Source of the DNA: Dugong dugon
Taxonomy: Eukaryota > Chordata > Mammalia > Sirenia > Dugongidae
Assembly: GCA_030035585.1 (NCBI GenBank)
Contig: CM057465.1
Span: 30,150,001 to 30,214,000, forward strand
Direction of reading: 5' to 3'
Length of the DNA stretch: 64,000 nucleotides
The notes under the pieces are model-generated. The model had not been told where the DNA came from, did not search any database, and saw only the letters and a program-made list of their open reading frames with translations. Every line of letters starts with the position of its first letter. Position 1 is the first letter of the stretch. This document shows, piece by piece, positions 35,312-47,118 of this stretch. The translations under genes were made by a program, and so were the position numbers.

Positions 35312-37237
35312 TCTGTTGTTAGATGTCATTGGATAGGTTCCAACTCATAGTGACCCTGTATACAACAGAAGGAAATACCACCCAGTCCTGCACCATCCTC
35401 ACAATCCTTGCTATGTTTGAGTGCATTGTTGTAGCCACTGTGTCAATTTATCTCATTGAGGGTCTTCCTCTTTTTTGCTGACCTTCTACCTTACCAAGCA
35501 TGATGTCCTTCTCCAGGAAATAGTACCACCTGATAAAATGTCCAAAGTAAGCGAGACGAAGTCTCACTATCCTGGCTTCTGAAGAGCACTCTGGCTATGC
35601 TTCTTCCAAGATGGACTTGTTCATTCTTCTGGCAGTCCACGGTATATTTAATATTCTTCACTAACACCATAATTCAAATGCATCAATACTTCTTTCATCT
35701 TCCTTATTCATTGTCTAGCTTTCACATGCATATGAGACAATTGAAAATATTACAGTTTGGGTCAGGTGCACCTTAGTCCTCAAAGTGTCATCTTTGCTAT
35801 TGAATACTTTAAAGAGGTCTTTGGCACAAGATTTGCCCAATGCAATATGTTGTTTGATTTCTTGACTGCTGCTTCCATCGGAGTTGATTTTGGATACAAG
35901 CAAAACGAAATCCTTTGCAACTTCAGTATTTTGTCCGTTTTTCATGATGTTGCTTATTAGTTCAGTTGTGTGTAATCCATACTGAAGGCTGTAATCTTTG
36001 ATCTTCATCAGTAGGTCCTTCAAGTCCTCTTTGCTTTCAGCAAGTAAAGTTATGTCATCTGCATAACGCAGGTTGTTAATGAGTCTTCCTCAAATCCTGA
36101 TGCCCCATTCTTCTTTATACAGTCCAGTTTCTCATACTATTTGCTCAGCATACAAATTGAATAAGTATGGAGAAAGGATACAACCCTGACGAAGCTTTCC
36201 TGATTTTAAACCACTCAATATCCCTTTGATTTGTTCGAATGACTGTCTTTACGTCTATATACATGTTCCACATGAGCACAATTAAGTGTTCTGGAATTCC
36301 CAGTCTTCACCAATGTTATCCATAATTTGTTATGATCCACGCAGTCAAATTCCTTTGCATAGTAAATAAAACACAGGTAAACATCTTTCTGATATTCTCT
36401 GCTTTCAGCCAAGATCCATCTGACATCAGCAATGATATCTCTCATTCCACATCCTCTTCTGAATCCGGCTTGAATTTCTGGCAGTTTCCTGTAACTGTAC
36501 TGCTACAACTGCTTTTGAATGATCTTCAGCAAAATTTTACTTATGTGTGATATTAATGATATTTTTTGATAATTCCCACATTCTATTGGGTCACCTTTCT
36601 TTGGAATGGGCACAAATATGAATCTCTTCCGGTCGGTTGGTCAGTCAGCTGTCTTCAGAATTTCTTGGCATAGACGAGTGAGCTCCGACAGCGCTGCATC
36701 CATTTGTTGAAACATCTCAACTGGTATTCCATCAATCCCTGGAGCCTTGTTTTTCGCCAGTGCCTTCAGTGCAGCTTGGACATCTTTCTTCAATATCATC
36801 AGTTCTTGATCTTGTACTACCTCCTGAAATGTTTGAACATTGGCCAGTTCTTTTTGATACAGTGACTCTGTGTATTCCTTCCATCTTCTTTTGATGCTTC
36901 CTGTGTGGTTCAGTATTTTGCCCATACTTGTTGCTGTCGAGTCAAATCCGACTCACAGTGACCCTACTGGACAGAGTAAAACTGCTTCATAGGGTTTCCA
37001 AAGAGCTGTAGGTGGATTCAAACTGCTGACCTTTTGATTAGCAGTCAAATGCTTACCACCGAGTCACCAGGGCCCCACTTTGCCCATAGAATCCTTCAGT
37101 ATTGCAACTCAAGGTTTGAATTTTTTCTTCAGTTCTGTCTGCTTGAGAAATCTCAAGTATGTTCTTCCGTTTTGGTTTTCTATCTCCAGGTCTTTGCACA
37201 TTTCAGTATGACACGTTGCTTTGTCTCATTGAACCGC
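35312..37237 (-). mobile_element. RTE/BovB-clade LINE copy C, 5'-truncated, carries a SINE
   Basis: Antisense RTE running from the 3' terminus (TGTTGTTAGATGTC at 35314) back to the linker before the RT. RT segments read on the minus strand include CFIYYAKEFDCVDHNK (36395-36330) and KNKAPGIDGIPVEMFQQMDA (36770-36690). The 5' UTR and endonuclease are missing. CCATGACA before (35304-35311) and after (37238-37245) may be the core of the TSD. An AFROSINE sits at 36928-37078. Frames are broken. Confidence 0.88.
36928..37078 (-). mobile_element. AFROSINE inserted in RTE copy C, 10-bp TSD
   Basis: Antisense SINE body (GCTGTCGAGTCAAATCCGAC ... CACCAGGGCCCC). TTTGCCCATA occurs at 36918-36927 and at 37079-37088, a perfect 10-bp TSD. 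Removing the insert and one TSD copy restores continuous RTE text (ATTTTGCCCATA then GAATCCTTCAG), so the SINE is younger than the RTE. Confidence 0.95.
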
Positions 37238-37339
37238 CCATGACAATGTTATTAAATATTCAAAAGGGTTTTATGATAACTTAAGTGATCATTTCTAGAG
37301 AAAGGACATGATTATATAACTTTAAAATCACTATTTAGA

Positions 37340-37363
37340 TTTTTTTTTTTTTTTTTTTTTTTT
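37340..37363. repeat. Poly-T run
   Basis: 24 consecutive T. It could be the reversed A-tail of an unidentified retroelement, but the sequence after it is not recognisable. Confidence 0.8.
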
Positions 37364-37724
37364 ACATTTCTTCTTTGAGAACTCTTCTAGCTTTAAAACT
37401 GATAAATATACAAGCTGTTTCAGAAATCTGGGCTCTGAGGATTACTATTCCAGAGGCCAGATGCAAATGCCATCTGTGCCTAGCTGTTCCTAGGGACACT
37501 TCATCCTCTAGGGTGATCCACAGTCTATAACTGAATATAGTGAAGGATATTCAGAATGTAAATATTTTAATGATAGAAAAACCATTATGATGGTGCTCAT
37601 ATTCCTAAGAAGTTTCGTTTACTTTTTTTCTTTAATTTTTGCACATTTAAAAAGAAGACCAAAAGAAAGGTAGCTAAAAGAATAAGAAGTTGTGGTAAAT
37701 ATTTTCTTCTAATTTTATATCCAA
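37364..37724. other. Unassigned sequence, no gene seen
   Basis: AT-rich, no open frame above 60 codons, no repeat recognised. Confidence 0.5.
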
Positions 37725-37830
37725 TGTGGTAATCTGCTTTGGTAAAGATTGCAGTCTTGGAAACCCTGTGGGGCGGTTCTACTCTGTCCTATTAGGGTTG
37801 CTATGTGTTGGAATAGATTGGACAGCACAC
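37725..37830 (+). mobile_element. AFROSINE 3' part, 5'-truncated
   Basis: Central and 3' portions only: GGTAATCTGCTTTGGTAAAG, GGAAACCCTGTGGGGC, GGGTTGCTATGTGTTGGAAT. It belongs to the long form, because it contains the AATCTGCTT...AAAGATTGCAG segment. Confidence 0.82.
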
Positions 37831-37838
37831 GAAGGCAT

Positions 37839-38562
37839 AGTTAACAAGGTAAAAAAAAAAATACTACTACTTAGGGAAAAACAAGTGTAGAGACAACTGA
37901 GTCAAGGTTATTAGAAGGTTTTTTTGTTATCCAGCCTTCTAAAAATATTTATTTTCTAATCATAGTAAAAGTAATGGCCATTTTGGAAAATACAAAATGT
38001 ATCTGAAGCTAGAGAATAGCACTATGGTTCAGTCATCCACGGATTATTTAGTCTTAGAAGATATTTTTCCCCTTGCCTTATTTTCTTACATAATAGAGAT
38101 CATATCAATCATAAAATTTCACATATTGCTTTAAAAAAATTATGTAACTGACAATTTTCTTTATTAAGTAAATGCATATAAAAACAAACTTATAGATAGC
38201 ATAATTCCCTACATACCATTGTATGAAGATATTATACTTAAGTATTTCCTTAATTTTAGATATATAAGGATTAATTCTCACAATTGAAATTATAATATCC
38301 AAGGAAGTGGATATATATTTGTGTTAAGTAAATAGCACGATAATCGCAATTTTTGAAAGAATAATCCTGAATAAGTGTATTTTCAAGTGCCTATTCAGTG
38401 TACATTTATGGATTTGTGTATTTTTTCACATATGGTTTATTGTTGGGATATGTGCATTAATACATTATATGCTAAACTATGCATGGTGGATTACATTTAA
38501 TTTTACTGTTGTATTCAATTTCTTTGTATTCTATTTCAGTTCTAGGTTTCTATGATTGTAAA
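37839..38562. other. Unassigned sequence, no gene seen
   Basis: Very AT-rich. The minus-strand frame at 38105-38302 is Ile/Tyr/Lys-rich and looks random. Confidence 0.55.
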
Positions 38563-38762
38563 GGTAGCCCTGGTGGTGAAGTGGTTAAGCCCTTGGCTGT
38601 TAACCGAAAGACTGGTGGTTTGAACCTTCTGGTCACTCTCTTAGAAGAAAGATATTGCAATTTGCTTCTGTAAAGATTAGTGTTGGATACCCTATAGGGC
38701 AGTTCTACTCTGTCCCATAGGATCACTATGAGTCAGAATTGAATTGATGGCAATGAGTTTTA
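38563..38762 (+). mobile_element. AFROSINE, long form
   Basis: Head GGTAGCCCTGGTGGTGAAG, B-box-like GGTTTGAACCTTC, the extra central segment (TAGAAGAAAGATATTGCAAT ... TCTGTAAAGATT), then CCTATAGGGCAGTTCTACTC and the body end. Its ~200 bp against ~150 bp in the short form show the central insertion. Confidence 0.9.
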
Positions 38763-39015
38763 TGTTTATAAATATTTTTTCCTGTGTTTCATTTTTTAAG
38801 GCTTTGGATCAAGAGCTACCACTTTCATGAAATTAACTTGAACACTTTTCCATATTTTTATGTGCTTTCAATATTTTATATGACATTGGTGTTACTTGTG
38901 ACACTTTTGAAAAATAACTCATCAATTCTTTTCATTCTAGAATCCTTTTTGAGGGAGTGGATGTTGGAGGCAAGATTTCAAACTCTGTGTATTTATCTGA
39001 TTTTTTTAAATTTAC

Positions 39016-40371
39016 TTGAGCATTAGGTGAAAGTTTAAAGTATAAATTAGTTTACGATTCAAAAATTTATAAACAAATTGTTTTGTGACATTAGTTGCAA
39101 TCCCTGCAATGTGTCAGCAGTCTTCCCTTTCCCTTTTCACCCCAGGTTCTCTATGCCCGTTCGTCCAGATTTCCTGTCCCTTCGTGTCTGCTTTTCTTTG
39201 CTTTTGGGTGGATGTTGCCAATGTGGTCTCATATACTTGATTGGACTAAGCAGCACATTCCTCACATATGTTATTGTTTATTTTATATGCCTGTCTAATC
39301 AAACTTATTTCGTTGGCTGAAAGGTGGACTTTGGGAGTGACTTCAGGTCTGAGTTGCAGGGTGTGTGAGGGGCATAGTCTTAGGGGTTTCTCCAGTCTTT
39401 GTCAAGCCAGTGAGTCTGGTCTATTTTAGTGAATTTGAATTTTGTTCTACCTTTTTCTCCTTCTCTGTCTGGGACCCTGTATTGTGATCTTTCTCAGAGC
39501 CATAGAGTGGTAGATGCACACCATCTAGTTCTTCTAAGCTCAGGCTGGTGAAGGCTGTGGTTCATATGGTCCATTAGTCCTTTGGACTATTATTTTCCTT
39601 GTGTCTTTGGTTTTCTTCATTCTCCTTTGTTCTGGACGGGATGGGACCAATAGATGAATCTTAGATGGCTGCTCAAAAGCTTTTAAGACCCCAGATGCTG
39701 CTCACCAAAGTAGGATGTAGAACATTTTCTTTATGAATTATGCTATGCCAGTTGACCTAGAGGTCCCCTGAGACCACGGTCTCCAGCCCTCAGCCCAGTA
39801 ACTTGGTCCCTCATGGTGTTTTGATATGTCTAGGAAGCTTCTATGACTTTGCCTTCATCCAGTTGTGCTGACTTCCCCTATATTGTGTGTTGTCTTTCCC
39901 TTCACCTAAGTTAACACTTGTCTATTATCTAGTTAGTGACTTCTCCTTCCCACCTCTCCACTCCCTTGTAACCATTAAAGATTGCTTTTTTCTGTGTGTA
40001 AACCTTTTCTTGGATTTTTATAATAGTGGTCTCATACAATATTTGTCCTTTTGTGATTGACTTATTTCACTCAGCATAATTCCCTCCAGATTCATCCATG
40101 TTGTGAGATGTTTCACGGATTCTTTATTGTTCTTTATAATTGCAAAGTATTCATTGTGTGTATGTACCATAATTTGCTTATTAATTCATCTGTTGATGGG
40201 CATTTAGGTTGTTTCCATCTTTTTGCTATTGTGAATAATGCTGCAATGAACATGGGTGTGCGCATGTGTCTATTCATGTGAAGGCTCTTATTTCTCTAAG
40301 ATATATTCCTGGATGTGGGATTGCTGGATCATATGGTATTTCTATTTCTAGCTTTTTAAGGATATCTGGTT
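39016..40371 (-). mobile_element. L1 3' end, antisense, long-3'-UTR type
   Basis: 5'-truncated L1 on the minus strand. From 40371 back to about 40020 it encodes the ORF2 C-terminus (reverse of ATATTCCTGGATGTGGGATT and CATTATTCACAATAGC-type text). From about 40020 to 39016 it is the ~1 kb 3' UTR that aligns with those of copies A and B. The plus-strand frames at 39078-39320 are antisense to the 3' UTR and not genes. Confidence 0.88.
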
Positions 40372-40419
40372 ATTTTTTGTTACTGCATGGGAGGGCATTT
40401 TTATCTCTCCTGTAATGCC

Positions 40420-40441
40420 TTTTTTTTTTTTTTTTTTTTTT
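40420..40441. repeat. Poly-T run
   Basis: 22 consecutive T about 50 bp beyond the truncated 5' side of the antisense L1. No retroelement end can be assigned to it. Confidence 0.8.
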
Positions 40442-40496
40442 GGTCAAAATTTCTAAAAGTATTTTTGTTTTTATATATCTTATGCTGTTACTCCAC

Positions 40497-40738
40497 CACA
40501 CATCTGTCAGTTGTCGTATTGTGGTGACTTGCATGTTGTTGTGATGCTGGAAGCTATGTCAGTGATATTTCAAATACCAACAGGGTCACCCATGGTGGAC
40601 AAGTTTCAGTGGAGATTCCAGACTAAGACAGACTAGGAAGAAGGACCTAACAGTCTATTTCTGCAGAAACAAAAAAGGCCAGTAAAACCTTATGAATAAC
40701 AGCAGAGCAATGTCTGATATAATGTCAAAAGATGAGCC
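40497..40738 (+). mobile_element. Orphan RTE 5' UTR fragment, 3'-truncated
   Basis: The first ~240 bp of the RTE element in sense orientation (CACACATCTGTCAGTTGTCG to TGTCAAAAGATGAGCCC), then unrelated sequence. It matches the 5' ends at 9163, 46031, 55808 and the reverse of 21339. LINE copies normally lose the 5' end, so keeping the 5' end and losing the rest is unusual. It may come from a later deletion or an inversion event. Confidence 0.85.
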
Positions 40739-40741
40739 CAC

Positions 40742-41530
40742 AGTAGGCTTTGTTGCATTTCAGTCTGCCCTATCCACTTTCTTACTACTCATTTTGAAAA
40801 CCAAGAAGTTTGAAATCATGATAGCTGTACAAAACAGCTGCCTAGCAGCCACAGGACAGGGTAGAATGGGATTGGAGCTCCATAAGAAGACATATTGGCA
40901 GATAATTGTCAGTATTTTACTTGTCTGTTAGCTCCTTGGACAAGCTGCATTCCCAAGGCATGTCTTCATTTGACCTGACTCAGAGTTCACTCAGTGAGAA
41001 AAGCCCTGTCACCAGGATGTTTGCTGAAAACAATCAGCAAAAAATGTCTAACATTGTAGTTGCCTGAAACAGTGATACCAGGTGTAGCAAACCAGAACGT
41101 GGCCAAAAAAAAAAAAAAACTAAAAGGAAAAGCTTAGGAATGAGATGTCCATAGGAGGATTAGAAGTAGACTAGCACATTTCTGGGGACCTAAAAGGCCA
41201 TGAACATGTGCAGGGATGCCTGCAAATGACCTGAAAAGGTCATAATCTCTCACCTCTGGATAAGATGAAGTCTCCTTAGAAATGAAAGATTAAGGCTAAT
41301 GAAGAATCATGAACTCACTGCCTGAGGGTTAAAGGCATATCACAACATACACACAAAGTCCCTCATCAGAGGATAGAATATATGTTGGTTCAAGGCATGT
41401 AAAGAAAAAGTTATCTAATCTTTAACTGACCATTAAGCGAACCATGCAGAGACTTCATGACAGCACACGGCAAAGAAAAGACTTTACAGAAAAACTGCAG
41501 AAAAGTTACTCAACAAAATAACAACAATAA
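40742..41530. other. Unassigned sequence, no gene seen
   Basis: Contains an A-run at 41105-41119. It may include 5' parts of the L1M element that becomes recognisable after 41540, but I cannot align it securely. No credible ORF. Confidence 0.5.
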
Positions 41531-41740
41531 CAACAAACAGCAATAAATACAAACTCCAAAAAAGCCTGAGTATCAAGAGAGGGGTCTGATTTACAGAGTT
41601 GCCATGTTATATTATTTAAAATGTCCAGTCAAGAAGAAATTATGAGACACACAAATAAATAGGAACATAAGATCCATACACAGGAAGAAAACAGTGCATA
41701 CAATCTTTACCTGAGGAAGTCTAGATGTTACACTTGTTAT

Positions 41741-42537
41741 CGTTGTTGTTAGGTGCTGTCGAGTCGGTTCCAATGCATAGCAAGTGTCATGGATTGAACT
41801 GTGCCCTGCCAAAAATGTGTGCCAACTTGGCTAGTCCATGATTCCCAGTAATTTGTGATTTTCCACCATTTTGTCATCTGATATGATTTTCCTGTGTGTT
41901 ATAAATCCTGCCTCTATGATGTTAATGAAATGGGATTAGTAGAAGTTATGTTAATGAGTCAGGACTCACTTCACAAGATTAGGCTTTGTCTTAAGTTAAT
42001 TTCTTTTGCAATATAAAAGAGAGACATGAGCAGAGAGGAGTGGAGACCTCATACCACCAAGAAACAAGAGCCCATCCTTTGAATGGCACATCCTTTGGAC
42101 CTGGGGTCCCTGCGCTGAGAAGCTTCTTGATTGGGGAAGATTGACGACAAGGACTTTCCCCCAGAGCTGACAGAGAAAGAAAGATTTCCCCTGGAGCTGG
42201 TACCCTGAACTCGGACTTCTAATCTCCTAGACTGTGACAGCGTAAATTTATCTTTGTAAAGCCATCCACTTGTGGTATTTCTGTTATAGCAGCACGAGAT
42301 AACTAAGACAGGGACCCTATGTACAACAGAATGAAACACTGCCCAGTCCTGTGCCATCTTCACAATCATTATGCTTGAACCCATTGCTGCAGCCACTGTG
42401 TCAATCCATCTCATTGAAGGTCTTCCTCTTTTTCACTGACTGTCTACTTTATCAAGTATGATGTCCTTCTCCAGGGACTGATCCCTACTGATAACATGTC
42501 CAAAGTATGGGAGATGGAGTTTTGTCATCCTCACTTC
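41741..42537 (-). mobile_element. RTE LINE 3' fragment, split by a solo LTR
   Basis: Antisense RTE tail (CGTTGTTGTTAGGTGCTGTC) reaching GCATAGCAAG at 41784, then resuming at 42311 with GGGACCCTATGTACAACAG and ending near 42537. Uninterrupted RTE copies read CATAGCGACCCTATG here, so the LTR landed exactly at this point. About 270 bp of RTE in total. Confidence 0.9.
41785..42310 (+). mobile_element. Solo MaLR-like LTR inside the RTE fragment
   Basis: Starts TGTCATGGATTGAACTGTG and ends GATAACTAAGACA, 526 bp, related to the LTRs at 13834 and 49116. The expected 5-bp target GCGAC appears as GCAAG before (41780-41784) and GGGAC after (42311-42315), a TSD with later mutations. There is no internal region, so LTR-LTR recombination probably removed it. 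Confidence 0.9.
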
Positions 42538-43042
42538 AACATATGCATAATGTGAGTAACAGATGGAGAGGAGAAAGAGATAGAAATGGTATTTGAAAAA
42601 AAAAAAAAAAACTTAAAAATTCCCATATGTGTTAAAAAACATTAAGCTACACATTCAAGAAGCTCAGTGAACTCCAAGTACAATAAACTAAAAGAGAACT
42701 GCATGGAGACATGCTATAGTCTTTGTTTGGGGAAAAAAAAAAAAAAGACAAAGGAGGAATCTAGAAAGCAACAAGAGAAAAGAGACTCATTTACAAAGGA
42801 TTTTAGCTGACGTCTCATCAGAAACAATGGAAGTTAGAAGGTGGTGAAATGGTATATTCAAAATACGGATAGAAAATGACTGTCAGCCGTGAATTTTATG
42901 TCCAGCAAAATTATCCTTCAAAATTGAATGACTAATTAAAATATTGCAAGTTAAGCCAAAAACAGACATAATTTGTAGCTAGCAGAACTGTCCTAGAAGA
43001 AACACGAAAGGGAGTCTTTCAAGCTGAAATTAAAGGACAGTA

Positions 43043-43190
43043 TATTGTGGTGCAGTGGTTAAGAACTCAGCTGCTAACCAAAAGATTGGGAGTTCAAATC
43101 CACCAGCCACTCTTGAAACCATATGAGGCAGTTCTACTTTGTCCTATAGGGTCACAATGAGTTGGAATTGACTCAATGGCAATGAGTTTT
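43043..43190 (+). mobile_element. AFROSINE, short form, inside L1M
   Basis: TATTGTGGTGCAGTGGTTAAG, TTCAAATCCACCAGCC, GTCCTATAGGGTCACAATGA. The first ~15 bp of the head are missing or diverged. Sits in ORF1-distal L1M sequence. Confidence 0.9.
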
Positions 43191-44224
43191 GTGCTTTTTT
43201 GTTTGTTTATATAGTAACTCAGATCCATATGAATAAACAGCATCCGTGAAGGTAATTACATATGCAATCATAAAAGACAGTATAAATGTATTTTTGTTTG
43301 TAATTCTTTACTTCCATCAGATATAAAAGACAACTGCATAAAGCAATAGCTATAAAAATCTGTTGATGAGGTTGTAATGTACTGAGATGTAATTTTTATG
43401 ACAACATTAGTACAAAAGAAGAAGGAATAGGAGCTATTTTAGAGCAAGTTCTTTATATTAAAGTAATAAAGATGGTATTCAACTAAATAAGATTGTTTTA
43501 AATCAAGATATTAACTGTAATCCTCAGAGTAACCTGGGGAAGAATATAGGAACAAAAAGATATACTATATATAAGAAATGAACAGGAAGATAGAAAATGT
43601 AAGTCATACTTTATTAGTAATTATATTAAATGTAAATGGCCTAAACTTTTTAAACCAAAAGTGAGAGAATGGCAGAATGGATTAAACAAAAACAATACGA
43701 TCCAACTATTATCTGTGTAGAAGAGACACACATTTGACTTAAAGATACATATTTGTTAGAAATAAAAGGATGAAAAATATACACTACACAAAAAGTAAAC
43801 AAAATAATGGATTGACTATACATATGTCAGAGTAAATAGACTTTAAGAAAAAAATTGTCACCAGAAACAAAAAAGTACACTTAATAATAATAAAAGTCTC
43901 CATCTATCAAATGACATAAAAACTATAAATTTATACACACAAAACAAGACAGTCCCAAAATACATGAAGAAAAATCTGATATAATTGAAGGGAGAAATAG
44001 ATAATTCAATAATAATAGTCAGAGACTTCAATAACAATATGTCTGTTTTGCTACTATCATTGTTATTTTTTTTATGTTTATACTTTTTGTTTCTGTTCTT
44101 TTTGTTCTTTGATAAATAAATCATATTCTGCTAGGTTGTATCATTTGTAAGAATTTTTAAATTATATATTCAATCTTAAATTATTTATGAGAAACTGCAT
44201 TTCTTTAACCACGTTGTCCTTAGG

Positions 44225-46242
44225 TTGTTGTGAGGTGCCGTGGAGTTGGTTCTGACCCATAGCAACCTTGTGAACAACATAATGAAACACTGCCAAGCCC
44301 TGCATCATTCTCACAGTCATTATTATGCTTGAGCCAATTGTTGCAGCCACTTTGTCAATTCATATTGTTAAGGGTCTTCCTCTTTTTTGCTGACCCTCTG
44401 CTTTACCAGGCATGATGTCCTTCTCCAGGGACAGATGCCTCCAGATAACATGTCCAAAGTATGTGAGACATAGTCTCACCATCTTTGCTTCTAAGGAACA
44501 TTCTGGTTGTACTTCTTCCGAGACAGATTTGTTCATTCTTTTGGCAGTCCACGATATATTCAGTATTCTTCACCAACACCACAATTCAAAGGAGTCAATT
44601 CTTCTTTGGTCTTCTTTATTCATTGTCCAGCTTTCACACGCATATAAGACCATTGAAAACACCATGGCTTGGGTCAGGTGCACCTTATCTTCATTCAAGG
44701 TGACATCTTTGATTTTCAACACTTTAAAGAGGTCTTTTGCAGCAGATTTGCCCAAAGCAATGCATCTTTTGATTTCATGACTGGTGCTTCCATGGGTGTT
44801 GATTGTGGATCCAAGTAAAATGAAATCCTTGGCAACTTTAATACTTTCTTCATTTATCATGATATTGCTTATTAGTCCAGTTGTGAGGATTTTGGTTCTC
44901 TTTATGTTGAGATGTAATCCATATTGAAGACTGTGGTCTTTGGTCTTCATCAGTAGGTGCTTCAAGTCTTCTTTCAGCAAGCAAGGTTGTGTCATCTGCA
45001 TAATACAGGCTGTTAATGAGTCTTCCTCCAATCCTGATGACACATTCTTCTTCATATAGTCCACCTTCTTGGATTATTTGCTCAGCATATAAGTATGAAT
45101 AGGTATGGTGAAAGGACACAACCCTGACACACACCTTTCCTGACTTTAAACTACACAACATTCCCTTGTTCTGTTTGAATGACTGCCTCTTGATCTATGT
45201 ACAGGTTCCTCATAAGCACAAGTAAGTGTTCTGGAATTCCCATTCTTAGCAAGGTTATCCGTTATTTCTTATGATCCTCACAGTCGACTGTGTTTGCATA
45301 GTGAATAAAACACAAGTAAACATCTTTCTGGTATTCTCTGCTTTCAGCCAGGATCCATCTGATACCAGCAATGACATCCCTGGTACCATGTCCTCTTCAG
45401 CATCCAGTTTGAATTTCTGGCAGTTCCCTGTTGATATACTGCTGCAGCTGCTTTTGAATGATCTTCAGCAAAATTTTACTTGCTTGTGATATTAATGATA
45501 TTATTCTATGATTTTCACATTCAGACGGATCACCTTTCACTTGGGAATAGCCATAAATATGGATCTTTTCCAGTCGGTTGGCCAGGTAGCTCTCTTCCAA
45601 ATTTCTTGACATAGACCAGTGGGCACTTCCAACAGAGCATCTGTTTGTTGAAACATCTCATTTGGTATTCTGTCAATTCCTGGAGACTTGTTTTCGTCAA
45701 TACCTTCAGTGCAGCTTGGACTTCTTCCTTCAGTACCATCGGTTCCTGAGCATATGCTACCCCTGAAATGGTAGAATATCGACCAATTCTTTTGGATATA
45801 GGGACTCTATGTATTCCTTCCATCTTCTTTTGATGTTCCCCGCGTCACTGAATATTTTCCCGGTAGAATCCTTCAATATTGCAACTTGAGGCTTGAATTT
45901 TTTCTTCAGTTCTTTCCACTTGAGAAATGCCAAGCATGTTCTTCCCTTTGGTTTTCTATCTCCAGGTCTTTTCATGTGTCGTTATAATACTTTACTTTGT
46001 ATTCTGGAGCTGTCCTTTGAAATCTGTTCAGCTCACACGTCTGTCAGTTTGTCATACTGTGGGGTCTTGTGTGTTGCTGTGATGCTGGGAGCTATGCTAC
46101 CGGTATTTAACCACCAGCAGGGTCAACTAAGGCAGACAGGTTTCATCTCAGTTTCCAGAATAAGACAGACTAAGAGAAGGACCTGACAGTCTACTTCTGA
46201 AAAGAATTAGCCAGTGAAAACCTTATGAATATCAGCAGGACA
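44225..46242 (-). mobile_element. RTE LINE copy E with inverted 5' segment (twin priming)
   Basis: From 44225 to about 46031 this is an antisense RTE running from its 3' end through the RT (YADD box reads YYADDTTLL on the minus strand at about 45004-44978; MFSN-type linker at 45823-45530). At about 46032 it switches to the element's 5' terminus in the opposite orientation (CACACGTCTGTCAGTTTGTC), continuing for ~210 bp. TTGTCCTTAGG (44214-44224) and TTGTCTTTGGC (46243-46253) form an 11-bp TSD with two mismatches around the whole structure. Confidence 0.88.
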
Positions 46243-46253
46243 TTGTCTTTGGC

Positions 46254-47106
46254 TATATGAGTCATAAATTAAACACTAACTCTTGGTTTACCATATATTA
46301 GAACAACTGCACATGCCTTTACGTTCCTTCATCCCATCACTTACTTCCTAATTTTCACTTAAGTTGTAATGATAAGCTCAGTTTTTGATAACTAAAATGC
46401 TCATGCATTTATATTTTGTGTTTACATTTGTCTTTCCATAATTACTTTTATCCTCAACTTAATCTTTCCATACTATTCTCAAAAATAATGATTTCTGTTA
46501 CTATTAATTTAATTTAAAAAAAAAGAACTAAACAGCTTCATAGAAAGTGACATCATCTGAAGACCACTTTCATACAGGAATTTGATAATAATTAAAATCA
46601 ATGTGTTCCTGAGCCACATCCACAAAAGGTAAGATGAAGAAAGAATGTGAAGGACGGACAACTAATTAAATGATGGAACTATCAGCATGACTTCAGCAAA
46701 TATAAACTCCCTTGTCCTTTATTTCCACTGCTTAACACTTAAAATTACATTGCAGTGATAGGTTAATAAATGAGCAAGTTATAACTAGCACTATTATTCA
46801 GAAACCAGTTAACATAAAATTCTTTAAAATAGTATTTTGTAAGGCTATTGTTTATCTGTCTAATTTAGGCCTCAGAATTTTGAGTATATTTGTCAGGTAT
46901 TGTCCACCAAGGCAATAAACTAAAAAAAAATACATGAAGTAGTTTTTATCTTGGAATTTTATGGAGACATCAGGCAGCTTCATTTAGATTAACTCAACCC
47001 ACATTAAGAAACATGAACTTTATAAAACCTACTTTATGATTATCAAGCCTATTTTCATACTGCATATATGAATACCAGATAGTATTACTTTATTTTTCGA
47101 GACTAT
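46254..47106. other. Unassigned sequence, no gene seen
   Basis: AT-rich, no credible ORF or named repeat. Confidence 0.55.
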
Positions 47107-47118
47107 CTTAGACAATGG

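Larger units (their letters stand above)
41540..44045 (+). mobile_element. Ancient L1M element split by later insertions
   Basis: Old, diverged L1 in sense orientation. 5' side/ORF1 start at about 41540-41740 (TTTAAAATGTCCAGTCAAG, CCATACACAGGAAGAAAAC). ORF1 body at about 42640-43040 (ATGTCCAGCAAAATTATCCTT, then TCCTAGAAGAAACACGAAAG). Spacer, then the ORF2 endonuclease start at about 43590 (TAATTATATTAAATGTAAATGGCC). Interrupted by an RTE 3' fragment with a solo LTR inside it (41741-42537) and by an AFROSINE (43043-43190). ORFs fully decayed. No L1 text after about 44045. Confidence 0.75.

Noticed and set aside
42049-42414. 121-codon minus-strand frame
   Set aside because: Runs across the boundary of a solo LTR and an RTE fragment, so it is an accidental join.
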